Positions 1 through 11,533 of a stretch of 64,000 bases of DNA are shown here, in pieces. Made by a program: the position numbers and the translations under genes. Source of the stretch: Cichorium intybus (lineage: Eukaryota; Streptophyta; Magnoliopsida; Asterales; Asteraceae); the NCBI GenBank assembly GCA_023525715.1, contig CM042011.1, positions 59,799,354-59,863,353 on the forward strand, written 5' to 3'. Positions within the stretch are counted from its first letter, which is position 1. The number at the start of each line of letters is the position of its first letter. Under the pieces are notes generated by a model that had not been told where the DNA came from, made no database searches, and saw only the letters and a program-made list of their open reading frames with translations.

Positions 1-1083
1 GACCTTATAATCATAGGATTAGGTAGTTGGACCAAAACATCTAATCACTTTAGAAATCGGTGTTTAACGTTCAATATCCATTGCACTAATAACATATCAA
101 ACATAACTAGATGGTTTATTCAAATCTAAGTATTAATGTTTACTTTTATATTTTGTAATTTATATTTCCCGTAACTTTTGCCTAGGCGATGTTGATTCAT
201 TAATATAATATGTGTTGATCTTGTTCTTGATTCGAGTTTAATATCGGTTAGGATATATAACTTGCATGCCATACATATTAAATGTGGTTACAGTTTGTAT
301 TCTTGATTGCCATCTTCATATGATTAAGTTTAAATGGCCATTTAAACGTATTGATCACATGAACCATCATGATGTATAATTGACAACTATATATCATCGG
401 ACTAGTTATTGACCATTTAACTAGGAAGGTTATCTAAGTTATAAACTTGATTAGTGAAATAAGACTTATATCACATTTAGTTGCAACTCATGACCATTGA
501 TTGTATGAACATATCACTTTGACCATTAGGATATGGGCTATGTTTGCATGCTAGATTGTATTAATACTTGATGATTATAAGTTAATTAGTTACATGACCA
601 TTGTGCTATTTTAACTTATTAGTCATAGAATTGGTGACTTGACCATACGATCCTACAACTTAATGCAACTTATTTAAACTCATTGCACTTAATCAAAACT
701 AGTCAACATAGGTTTATATGAATCAACAGATCCTAGACGAAAGTTTCCCTTGTTATTTTTGTTATGATCATTTATTATTTCGTCATTTATTTTATAATCA
801 AAGTTTTACGAGTTTTCATTAAAACTCGCCCCTGAGTATTTGCTTGAATAATTGTTAATTGATAATTGATTTTCTTAACTTAAAGATAGCCGTTTTCCCT
901 TGGGTCGACAACCCGGATTTACCATTACTATACTACAATCGACTAGGTACACTTGCCTAATTGTGTTGTTCTATTCATACATGGTATTTCCCTGTTCATA
1001 AATGTAAAACTAATGTGAAATCATTTTCGAAAATCTTATAAACGCTAATAACACATCAAGTTTCTTGGTGACGTTTTTGGGTG
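1..1083 (+). repeat. LTR-like remnant with decayed primer-binding site
   Basis: No coding region is visible. At about 885-955 a tract reading TTTTCCCTTGGGTCGACAAC, followed by a C/T-rich stretch and GTACACTTGCC, resembles the R/U5 end of Athila/Tat-type LTRs. At 1053-1084 ACACATCA is followed by a sequence that can be aligned poorly with the aspartate-tRNA primer site seen intact at 63956-63973. Several dispersed TTGACCATT words occur at 400-660. This is inferred as an old Ty3/gypsy LTR, and the upstream limit is outside the window. Confidence 0.3.
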
Positions 1084-1121
1084 TTTTATATGTATGTTTG
1101 AAAACAACAACAATACTTTTG

Positions 1122-1298
1122 CTGCTGCTTGAAGGATCATAAGATCAAAGGTTGGTTTTCCTAATTCATCTTTAGAATTGAACTGTATCCTTTAGGTTTT
1201 TAGTTCTAATCTTCATAGAAAAAAACATAGATCAATATTAGGGCTGTATGTGAACCATAGAAATTTTTTGTGTTAATTGTTTTCATAGAAACCCTTCA
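1122..1298 (+). repeat. fragment of copia-type LTR 3' end
   Basis: This stretch matches the last ~175 bp of the copia LTR at 20513-21280. Shared words in the same order are AAGGATCATAAGATCAAA, TCCTTTAGG, AAAACATAGATCA, GTGAACCATA and the terminal ACCCTTCA. It is a remnant LTR end of the same family; its 5' part is not recognisable. Confidence 0.7.
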
Positions 1299-2735
1299 AT
1301 AATAACTCTTCCACTAAGTTGATATATAAACTTGTAACTACTTTGAACAATAAACATCTATTACGATCACAATACTCAATGATCGTTACCTGTGATTTGC
1401 GCTTGAATAATATTAAACATAATTCTCAATCTAGTGTTAATTTTACTATTGTGATTATTAACTAATTTGATTATTACTTATTTTACCATATTTGTATTTC
1501 TATCATAATGATTATCTAAAATAACAATGCTTCTTTAAGTTAATGTAATATAATTTATGAATTTACGTTACTATATATTATTATTGTCAATTAAGTTTAA
1601 AAATAAGTTATTATTATTAAGTAGTTGTATAAGACTTTTAAAAATCACTTATTAGTATTAAAATTATAAAATTTTAAAGTCTAGATAGAAAGTTTTATTT
1701 TATTTGTAATCATATTACATTAACAAATGAATTCTGAATCGTTACTTAAAGAACATTTAAAAAATTATGTCGATTTCAAATCAATATGATGTACATCTTT
1801 AATAAATTGTTAGTTACATCCACAACAATAAAACATAATCAAACAATCATATATGATATTGCAAAATAATAGCATACATCTTTAATAAATTGTTAGTTAA
1901 ATGTATTGAAATTTTATTAATATTACAACCCTTCAAATTCCAAATAAGAGTTATTTAGCATTAAACTACTACAATGAAGAGTTTTTTCTACTTATGGTAT
2001 TTAATTGATACTTATGGTACTTAATTAAAGAGAATTGAAATATTTAAATTGTATTTAGTCAACTAAATGAATAATATGATCCTCTAATGTGTAGTATTAT
2101 ATTATATTTGAACATTAATATTGAACTATTTCTAATACAAATAAAGCTAATAATATGTCAGTTCTATCTTTTTTGAAATTTTTTGTATAACTTATTTTTG
2201 TATATTTGTTTCAAAGCAAAGTTTCAAACAATGTGTTCTAGAATATGATTAGCGAATGAGTGTGTGAGAAGTTATTTGACAATAAGGAATTTGTAGATGC
2301 TTAATGTATTTCGTGGTAGGAAATGTGTTTATTTTTTATTTATTTAGTAGTAGTTATAATAAATAAATAGTTAAAAATATCATATCAATTTTAAAAAAAC
2401 ATGAAACTAATAGATTAAGAAAAAAACCTACAAACTCATTACTATAACTTAACTATAATATTTATAAGTGTACATGTATCTGTTTATTGATTTATATTAA
2501 CTGATTCATGGAGACGTTAAATTTCTTATGAGTCAAAATACTTGATAAATACAAATAAGTTCTTCTCTAGTTGTTACAAATTCATGATTGTAGGTTGTTG
2601 TATGTATACATTCACTTTTTATATTGTTGCACACTATTTTTTTGAGCTTAAGCTCTTGTATTTGTGTTTTTTATGGTATATGATTTTTGACATTGTAGTT
2701 AATTTGCCTATTTCATTGTCTACATGAAAGTTATC

Positions 2736-2740
<5 letters not shown>
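1299..2740. other. AT-rich intergenic DNA, no gene seen
   Basis: No ORF with family character, splice structure or RNA gene was recognised. A short partial copy of the 331-bp repeat found at 2951-3606 lies at about 1810-1878 (shared word CAAACAATCATATATGATAT). Confidence 0.6.

Positions 2741-2801
<61 letters not shown>
2741..2801. repeat. (TA)n microsatellite
   Basis: Uninterrupted TA dinucleotides over about 61 bp. Reading frames across it give only Tyr-Ile repeats and are not genes. Confidence 0.97.
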
Positions 2802-2805
<4 letters not shown>

Positions 2806-2950
2806 TGTATCATTATCAACAAATGCTTAGAATGTAATATAAAAAACCACAAACTATTAATGATGATTTGAAAATTACAATCTATTTTTATTTTCCAATA
2901 ATTCCTTTATATTATATAGAAATTTGACATCTTTTCATGTTGTAATTATA

Positions 2951-3606
2951 TTAGTTACAACCCCGACGACGGAACTCAATCAAACAATCATATATGATAT
3001 TACAAAAAAGAACATACATCTTTAACACATTGTAACAAATAAATTGAGAAAGAATAAATTTCTCTTTGATCTAAATATACAACATAAATTTTTTCTTGAA
3101 ATTTAAAGAAAGAAGAAGGAAAGCAGAAGTGAATACAAATTGAACCAAAAAATAACTAAAATATCTTCTAGCATTTTAAAATCTTGATAGTCATACCCTC
3201 CTTTATCTTACACATTGTTCTCATCTTCTTGAATTTAGACAACAATAACAAAAACAGAAGATAAGAAAATGCACGCACATATTAGTTACATAACCGACGA
3301 CGAAACCCAATCAAACAATCATATAAGATATTACAAAATAAGAACATACATCTTCAACATATTGTAACAAATAAATTGAAAAAGAATAAATTTTTCTTTG
3401 ATCTAAATGTACAACATAAATGTTTTTTTTGAAATTTAAAGAAAGTAGAAGGAAAAAAAGAAGTTAATACAAATTGAACCAAAAAATAAGTAAAATAGCT
3501 TCTAGAATTTTAAATTTTTGATAGTCATACCCACCTTTATCTTGCACATTTTTTCTCCATTTTCTTGAATTTAGACAACAATAACAAAAAGAAAAGAGAA
3601 GCGAAT
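2951..3606. repeat. 331-bp tandem duplication
   Basis: Two head-to-tail copies start at 2951 and 3282 with TTAGTTACA, a period of about 331 bp. They stay alignable through CAAACAATCATAT, GAACATACATCTT, GAACCAAAAAATAA and TTTAGACAACAATAACAAAA. Divergence is moderate, with small indels. A third partial copy lies at 1810-1878. No coding potential is visible. Confidence 0.88.
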
Positions 3607-3769
3607 GGATACAACCAAGCATGAAAATAATGTTCTTATATAGAAAAAACATTTCATTTAACTAAGTCATTAATTGAAAGAAGTTGAAAAGGTGAGAGTT
3701 TCAAATGAATATGATTCAAGTATTTGAGTTATCTTGATCCACATTTATGAATGACCTCTATTATAAGAG

Positions 3770-5039
<1,270 letters not shown>

Positions 5040-5044
5040 GTTTC

Positions 5045-5338
5045 GAAGCTCCCATCCTGAAGCCTCCCGATTGGACCCAGCCCTTCGAAGTCATGTGTGA
5101 TGCAGGCGATTATGCCGCTGGTGCGGTATTGGGACAAATAATTGACAAGAAACCAGTAGTCATCTGTTACACGAGCAAAACCTTCTCCGAGGCTCAATTA
5201 AATTACACAACCACATAGAAAGAATTGTTGGCTGTTGTTTTCGCTTTAGATAAGTTTAGATCTTACATCTGGGGATCGAAGGTTGTGATCTATACTGATC
5301 ACAGTGTCGTTCGACATTTATTAGCGAAAAAAGGAAGG
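5045..5338 (+). pseudogene. RNase H domain relic of E1 pol
   Basis: Translation from 5045 gives a Ty3/gypsy RT-linked RNase H: LKPPDWTQPFEVMCDAG near the start (first catalytic Asp in MCDAGD), then CYTSKTFSEAQLNYTT, an in-frame TAG at about 5216, KELLAVVFALDKFRSY (catalytic Glu in KELLAV) and VIYTDHSVVRHLLAKKG (catalytic Asp in YTDH). Such a domain degrades the RNA strand of the RNA-DNA hybrid in reverse transcription. The upstream RT is absent, and after the AKKG motif the frame breaks, with a short deletion before the integrase. It is clearly decayed. Confidence 0.85.
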
Positions 5339-5474
5339 AATAGAGAGCGTTGTAGCTGATCATCTTTCAAGATTGCCCACAGAATGACTGGAAGTAGGCA
5401 TACATGATACCTTTCCTGACGAGCAATTAATGTCGCGCCATGGTACGCAAATTATTTTCTAGCCACGGGACGGA

Positions 5475-6682
5475 TGCCAACACATTGGACGAAGCAGAGG
5501 CAGAAGCAGTTTCATACATATGCCAAGAGGTTTATCTGGGACGACCCCGATCTCTTCAAGGTCGGGGAGGATCAAATCATTCGTCGCTGCGTTCCTGGCA
5601 GCGAGATTCCTGAAGTGTTGGATCACTGTCATGCATCGGCTTGCGGTGGGCATTTTAGCGCGAAAAAGACGGGTATAAGATTCTGGAATCTGGTTTGTAT
5701 TGGCCGACGATATTTAAAGACGCGTATAAGACCGCCAAGGAGTGCCTCAATTGTCAACAGCTGGGGAATATTTCAAAAAGAGACCAAATGCATTTAAACT
5801 CGATATCAGTTGTAGATATTTTCGATGTATGGGGAATCGATTTTATGGGACCATTCACCACTTCACAATGATATGTTTACATCTTGGTGGATGTCGATTA
5901 TGTCTCCAAATGGATCGAGGCTGAAGCAACCCGCACGAATGATCATCATGTAGTTTGCAAATTCGTTAAGAAAAACATCTTTACTAGACATGGTGTCCCG
6001 CGAGTGATCATCAGTGACAGGGAGTCACATTTCAAGAACTTCAAGTTTGGACGACTGTTAAAGCACTACGGGGTCAATAATCGGATCGCAACGCCATATC
6101 ATCCACAAACAAGCGGCCAGGTGGAAGTCTCAAATCGGCAAATTAAGGAGATTCTTCAGAAGACGGTAAAGACAGACAGAAAGGATTGATCACAAAGGTT
6201 AGATGACGCGCTGTGGGCATATCGAACCGCTTACAAGACACCAATCGGGACTACCCTTATAGGCTAGTCTATGGAAAAGAGTGTCATTTGCCCGTGGAGT
6301 TAGCTAACCGCGGATTGTGGGCAACCAAACAAGTCAACCTCGATTATGATGCGGCTGGAAAGGAGCGGAAACTGCAGTTGACCGAGTTAGAGGAGTTACG
6401 TGACGAGGCCTATAAAAATGCCGCCACATATAAGTCGAAGCTGAAACGGTACCACGACGAGAAACTTAAGCTGAAGACCTTCATGGTGGGGCAACAAGTA
6501 TGGCTGTATAACTCAAGATTGAAGATATTTCCCTAAAAGCTTAGGAATAAATGGAATGGACCATATGAAGTCGTTAGCATTATAGACTATGGCACAGTGG
6601 AAATCTGAAACTTCAAAGGAGGGCCACCGTTCAAAGTCAATGGGCATAGACTAAAACCCTATGTCACTTCGGGCGCGTTCTA
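5475..6682 (+). pseudogene. integrase relic of E1 pol
   Basis: The zinc-binding region appears at about 5615-5760 (DHCHASACGGHF, later CLNCQQ after a frame change), matching the H2C2 domain of Ty3/gypsy integrases. The catalytic core follows: GIDFMGPF with the first Asp near 5840, IISDRESHF with the second near 6010, and HPQTSGQVEVSNRQ with the Glu near 6125. The usual SDGG is SDRE here. The C-terminal part (LWAYRTAYKTPIG, VYGKECHLPVEL, WLYNSRLKIFP) runs to 6536, and degenerate codons reach about 6682. Several frameshifts and stops (for example 6187 and 6535) make it nonfunctional. Confidence 0.9.
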
Positions 6683-6756
6683 GAAGTTGGAGGTAGAAAC
6701 GGACGAGTTTGTGACTGGCGGACCAGAATATGTACAGCAGACAGGTAAGTACACGT

Positions 6757-6801
6757 CTGGCTGAAGACGTTAAACTTAGTGCTCGTTGGGAGGCAACCCG
6801 A
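6757..6801 (+). other. conserved post-pol block with hairpin
   Basis: The block CGTCTGGCTGAAGACGTTAA continues to GTTGGGAGGCAAC at 6785-6797, which can fold as a GTTG/CAAC stem around GGAGG. The same block follows the protease-tail ORF in E2 (60684-60727, - strand). Conservation outside coding sequence suggests an RNA-level role such as termination, reinitiation or packaging; that role is inference. Confidence 0.7.
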
Positions 6802-6895
6802 TCATTGTAAACTTTGTACCTTAACCTTTTAAATGTGTTCAATCAATTACGGTAAGAAAGGAACAAGTGTGGGGTCATTTGGGAATTTTATAAAA

Positions 6896-7462
6896 ACGCG
6901 ATGCGGGGTCCTTTAATCTGCGACGAGCGTGAAAATGTTATGCAATTTTACGATAAGTTTGAATCTGGTACTCGCGACGCGGAGGTAATTAATCCGCACC
7001 GCGGTCTTATCTGAATTCGACTTTTAAATAATCACCAAAACATAGTTTCAAAGAAAACCCAAAACCTCCATAATTGTATAACAATCAAATTGCAAAATCT
7101 TTTCGGTTTTTTACCGTAATTCGACCCTCAGCGATTCTGTGATCATATCTGCTTCGTTATCTTAATCCACAGATCAAGTAAGTACTCTAATTCTCCTCTT
7201 TTTCTTCAAGTTTCTTGAAAAGTCATAGAATCAACTGTAAATTGCAATGTAGTGTTTCTGGAGACAAATTTATGAGGATAAATAGTTTATGACACTGACT
7301 GCGACATAACCCAATAGTTAGAATTGAGAAATTGGCCTGTTTTAGTGTTAATTAGTTGATTCTGATATGAGTTTCATACGCCGCGCCGTGTCGGTTCAGA
7401 CGGTGCGACGCGGGGTATGAACGTTCAAAAACCGCAACGCGCAGAGTAATTACCGCGCCGCG
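6896..7462 (+). promoter_or_regulatory. CGCG-box pairs upstream of E1 third ORF
   Basis: Four pairs of CG-rich boxes occur at 6896-6931, 6973-7004, 7379-7416 and 7431-7462. In each, a word like CGCGACGCGG is followed by a second, such as CGCACCGCGG, 21-22 bp later (start to start). A TATA-like TTTTAAATAA lies at 7019-7030, about 16 bp after the second pair, mirroring the arrangement at the LTR TATA box. Inferred as a possible internal promoter for the third ORF. Confidence 0.5.
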
Positions 7463-7515
7463 GATGACGCTAAACAGTACCTCATTTCGGAATTTTGGGT
7501 TGTTTGTGCAGGATA

Positions 7516-8771
7516 ATGTCTTCCTACGCTAGTTCGGATGACATCGATTGGAATTCTCTACCAACAGCCATCTCAAACTTCAATCGTCGCCAATTTCAGG
7601 ATCGGAGTGTCGTACTCCGCCATAAGCGTATTTTATCGGCTCAGGCGGTCAACTGGGAGTTGACCCGAGAGTTAGACATTCTGGAGCATTTGGAACAATG
7701 GTTAGTCCAAGAAGGTTACGAGGCTAATGAGCTCACTTATACTTGCCGAGGGGTCGAGGCGATTTTTTTTATGGAGGAACTGGTGTACTGCGAGGTTCTT
7801 CTCCAATTCCTCGCAACCTTTGATTTTGATCACAAGCCATTGGGTATACACGATGCCGATGCCATCAATTTCTGCCTGGGAAAGCAAATCGAAACTATAG
7901 TTTAAGGGAATTCGGGGTCCGTCTGGGGCTCTATACACAGGAGGAGGCTGACGGAGACGGATTCGAGCTTTTCCACCGGAGAGCCGCCTATGCTTCGAGT
8001 GATTCGTTCTCCGGTGCTGATTTTTGGGCCACTGTTTCATCCACACGCTACCATGAAAACATGATTTCTGAGGGCCAGATGCATTTACCATCACACTGCA
8101 TGCTTCATCGATTGATTTCTACGATGTTTTGGTCGCGCGCCGACGCGGACCGGGTCACACACCACGATCTTTATCTCGTTGAGTAGGAAGTTGGAGACTT
8201 GCAACATACCGTATCTTGTCGCGGATTACTTCAAACAAATCACTGACGCGCCCTTGAAGTTTGTTGCAGTCGATGGAAGGCACTTCGTTACGCGCCTCAC
8301 GCGCTCATACGGGTTGTTGGTGTCTTCCAACACCCTTCACTTAGAGATGATTCCCACCGTGCCATTTAGTCCGCTGACTACGACCTCGCGAGAGACCATA
8401 TATATATATAGATGACGGTGTTACCTCAATCGATCGCTCACCACTCCCGGCTTTCCCCAACGAGCCGGTAACATTGAAGAAACGGTCCCGAGCACCGGAT
8501 AGCTTGCCGGCACATATGAAGTCCATTCATCGCACAATAAAAGCCCAAAGGCACGAATACAATGCACTATTGGTGGACATCCAGGAGACAATTCGATGTT
8601 CCCAGAACATCCAAAACCATGTGCTGTGGCTAGCGGACTACACGAAGAGATTCTTCGATGACTTCAAATGCAAGGTGCCACGCGATCAACCCCGGTTGAT
8701 CGAGGAGGAAAAGAACCCGTAGAAGAGGAGGAACCGGAAGAAGATGAAGAGGATGACACGGAGCACAGCTA
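7516..8771 (+). pseudogene. Athila third-ORF (envelope-position) relic of E1
   Basis: The ATG at 7516 follows GTTTGTGCAGGATA, an acceptor-like AG. The first segment (to 7905) contains LTYTCRGVEAIFFMEELVYC and CEVLLQFLATFDFD, which align with FTCRGCDRIM and YTELLLEFISTVQF in the intact E2 protein at 58833-59972. After a frameshift near 7890, homologous segments continue (LGLYTQEEAD; HLPSHCMLHRLISTMF; a C-terminal helical part around 8474-8722; an acidic tail to about 8771). This corresponds to the extra ORF downstream of pol in Athila-type elements, which is often called env-like although no fusion protein features are visible here. It is broken by frameshifts and stops. Confidence 0.8.
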
Positions 8772-10043
8772 AAAAGGGGGTTTTGTAATTATTTTTACTC
8801 ATTTTGAACTTTTAGGTTTCTTTTTAGATTTAGGACAAATTGTTGATAAAATTAGGAAATAATTGTTTAGGATGATAAATAAGTCTCATGACAGTAATAA
8901 AATGAAGTAACTTTAGGTAAATGTGTTTTGAAATGTATTTAATGGTTGTTTAAAATTGGCTTAAAATTCTGAAATTACCGTGTCGCGGCACTTCTTTCGT
9001 ACGCGCCGCGGTCATTTCCAACATGACGTAGACAACACAACTTGTAATTACCGCAACGCGCGTATCAAAACCACGCGCCGTGGCAATCCGTAGCTTATTT
9101 TATGTTTTATCTTTTGTGTTTGTTTGTTATTTTTGCATATTAATTTGTTTTGTGAGTGTTTGCATGTAAGTACCAACGAAAGTCTACTGAGAAGTTGTTT
9201 CATGTAAGTGTGGGGTCATTGTACCCCTACACTTGCCAATTCAATGGCGTGTTCACTGTTGTGCCACAACTCCTGGAATCTGAATCGTGAGGTGTACGTG
9301 TTTTTGTATCTTGTGACAATAGTTCCACCAAGCAGTTCACCGTCTAAAGGGGTAACTCTTTCTCCCTAGTTCTGAAATATTTTTATGTACAACGGGGATG
9401 TTGTACGGTTTTAACTGTGGGGTGTGGACGGTCGAAAGAGTTATTTTTTGAAATTTTTGCGGAAAATGAGTAATTTTCAAAAAAAATTAGCAATTTTTCA
9501 AAACTTTTAATAGATTGTAATTTTTGAAACAAATAGCTTTTGAATGTTATAGCTTTGTATTTTTCAAGAAATACTGTTTAGTTGTGATCATTCTATCTGT
9601 TTAGTCAAATAAGTTGAGTTTTAGGAGTCAGAAAAATTTAGATTTGAAGTATTTTAGGATTGGAATTTATGAGAGAATTGTCAATAAGCGACCTTTGTTG
9701 TTTGAGCCGGTAGGTCTGAAAAGGGTGGTCTCGAAGAGGCACTTATGCACCTTACTACCTAAGATTGTCTGGTCTGGTATAGTATTTCTGAAAGCTCGTT
9801 ACACGGACAACATCGAAAGTCATGGATATTTCTTTAACGGCCTTTAGAATCTGAATGAGTATGTGCACTTTTTGTGAACACAAAATTTGTAATCAAGGGT
9901 TCTCTAGAAAGTCGTGAATTCCAAAGGATATTCTGATCAGTATTATCAAAATCATTTTCAATCTAATTCTAAGAACAATAAACTTTGATATTGAACACAT
10001 TCAAAAATGTTTGCGTCTTAGTTAAAATTTGTTAAAAACTCTC
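8772..10043 (+). other. E1 3' noncoding region with conserved block
   Basis: Two CGCG-box pairs lie at 8976-9011 and 9050-9082, and AAGTGTGGGGTC recurs at about 9206. The stretch 9691-9865 (words TTTGAGCCGGTAGGTCTGAA, GTATTTCTGAAAGCTCGTTA, CGGACAACATCGAAAGTCAT) is highly similar to E2 58041-58207 on the - strand. A length difference of about 10 nt inside this block breaks any shared reading frame, so conservation is probably not for protein. Confidence 0.65.
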
Positions 10044-10080
10044 TTGCTTGGGGACAAGCAGTGCACAAGTGTGGGGTGTT
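10044..10080 (+). promoter_or_regulatory. hairpin and polypurine-like tract before 3' LTR
   Basis: TGCTTGGGGACAAGCA folds as a 6-bp stem (TGCTTG/CAAGCA) with a GGGA loop at 10045-10060. It is followed by AAGTGTGGGGTGTT, which ends directly at the LTR start TGACAACGCC (10081). The position is that expected for the plus-strand primer (PPT). E2 carries the same hairpin with an 8-bp stem at 57841-57860. Confidence 0.75.
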
Positions 10081-11061
10081 TGACAACGCCTATCAATATC
10101 AAGTATTTTAGTCGTTGTTAGGCCCTATTCTTTGTGAATTTATATCATAGATGCATTGGTATTACCCACTTTTTGTGCTAGTGCTTGTATGCAAGAAAAA
10201 GATGAAAAAGGGACTAAACGTGGACGAAATGAAAGAAGTTTGGATAAACACCATTTCAGTCGAAGTCGTATGCGCGCCGCGAATTGAAGGCACGCACGTC
10301 ACGCATAGTCAAAGATCAGGCGGTGTAGAGAAAATTTAAAAAGCGAAAAAACGGGGATAAAGTCATACGCGCGATGCGGATACAATCTCTACGCGCCGCG
10401 GATTGCCAGATTTCTCAACTATAAATAAAGGCAATTAGGTCGAATTTCAGAGGCGAAGAACGACCCATAAGGTGTACCTTAGGCTTCTTTGACTCAAGGA
10501 TTCGGATTTCAACACTTCAATTGGTATTTCTTTATGTTTTACATTTTATTTCAGTATTAGTTAGCTTAGTTTAGTTTGGATCCTCTTGTTTCTGGATTGA
10601 TTGGATCAGTAGCATTAGTTTATTTTTAGTTATTTTCGGAGTTGAAACAATTGTAGCTTCTGGATTTGGTTTTAGTCAAGTTAATCATTCGGTTCATGTT
10701 TTATTGCACTTTTTCAGTATTATTGATGTTGAATGCTTGTTTGGCTTGTTTAGAATGTTTGTTTGCTTCTGATTTTCTGGACTTAGTTTCTGATTTCAGT
10801 GAGTAACTTTAGTGTATAGTTTGGTTTAGTTTAGTTTGATTTATGTTTGAGTTGGTTTTTAGCATTTGTTTCGGTGTTGTGTTTTTATTGATTTTTCGGG
10901 AAAGTGAAAGCAACCTCCTGACTGTAGCGTGACACTATACTTGGTATTCTGTCACTCTATCTTGACCACCAAACTCCTGCAGATCGACCCTTGCTACTGT
11001 TATACTAGTTAGTCGTGAGGTTATTTTTTATTTTTGCACGCATAACGACCTAGGCATGTCA
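10081..11061 (+). repeat. 3' LTR of E1
   Basis: It begins TGACAACGCC and ends CCTAGGCATGTCA, giving inverted ends TGACA/TGTCA. It shares with the E2 LTR (56722-57822) the start, the word ATCAAGTATTTTAG, two CGCG-box pairs, a TATAAATA box and the R/U5-like tract (GATCGACCCTTGCTACTGTT versus GATCAACCCTGACTACCGCT). Length is 981 bp, against about 1101 bp for E2. Confidence 0.85.
10269..10429 (+). promoter_or_regulatory. LTR promoter: two CGCG-box pairs and TATA box (E1)
   Basis: CGCG-box pairs lie at 10269-10304 and 10366-10401, with start-to-start spacings of 20 and 22 bp. TATAAATAAA follows at 10420-10429, 19 nt after the second pair. The E2 LTR has the same order with a 20-nt gap. The TATA box assignment is strong by position; the function of the boxes is inferred. 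CGCG cores are known binding sites of plant CAMTA factors. Confidence 0.65.
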
Positions 11062-11411
11062 GTGTTACAACTTCATATCAAACGAACCATAGTGCAAGCA
11101 AAAACATACTAACTCCTCTATCGCAAAAGTTCCATCTTCTAACATTTCAGGGTTCACTCTTAGTACCTGAACCTGGAATATATAACATTAAATAATGTCT
11201 CATGAGTCTACATAGGTTTTAGACGTAAAATCTTTCTTACATAATCAAGTTAACACATTGAGATCATATATGTTGAATATATAAGTTACATTAAAAGGCA
11301 TATTAAATGAAATGCATGATCACACGTAATGCAGTTTTAGTACGATTTGCACCCCATTGTTCTTAGTACAAATATAGAGAGAATAAACCAATCTATACGG
11401 GCATTATCGAC

Positions 11412-11533
11412 TTAATCCCATAGTAGGGATTTCTTGATCCCATAGTGGGGATCTTGTTCCTCATGATCCCCTATTGGGGATCTCATGATCCCATGTTAGG
11501 GATCTCGGTCCTTATGATCCCATATTGGGGATC
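11412..11533. repeat. array of five palindromic GATCCC units
   Basis: Five tandem units of 22-29 bp are each built as GATCCC, 6-7 central bases, then GGGGATC or AGGGATC, for example GATCCCATAGTGGGGATC. Every unit is an inverted repeat able to form a 6-7 bp stem. Units are separated by linkers such as TTGTTCCTCAT. Confidence 0.85.

Larger units (their letters stand above)
5040..11061 (+). mobile_element. Athila-like Ty3/gypsy element E1, 5'-truncated
   Basis: The order RNase H, integrase, long spacer, third (envelope-position) ORF, hairpin, polypurine-like tract and 3' LTR is that of an Athila-lineage element. The 5' LTR, gag, protease and RT are missing. All frames carry stops and frameshifts, so the copy is dead. 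Noncoding parts match E2 (56722-64000) closely enough to place both in one family. The 3' boundary is set by the end of the LTR at TGTCA, 11061. No target duplication can be checked because the left end is lost. Confidence 0.88.

Noticed and set aside
9614..9847. 77-codon frame in E1 as a small protein gene
   Set aside because: The homologous block in E2 has an indel that breaks the frame, so a protein is unlikely.
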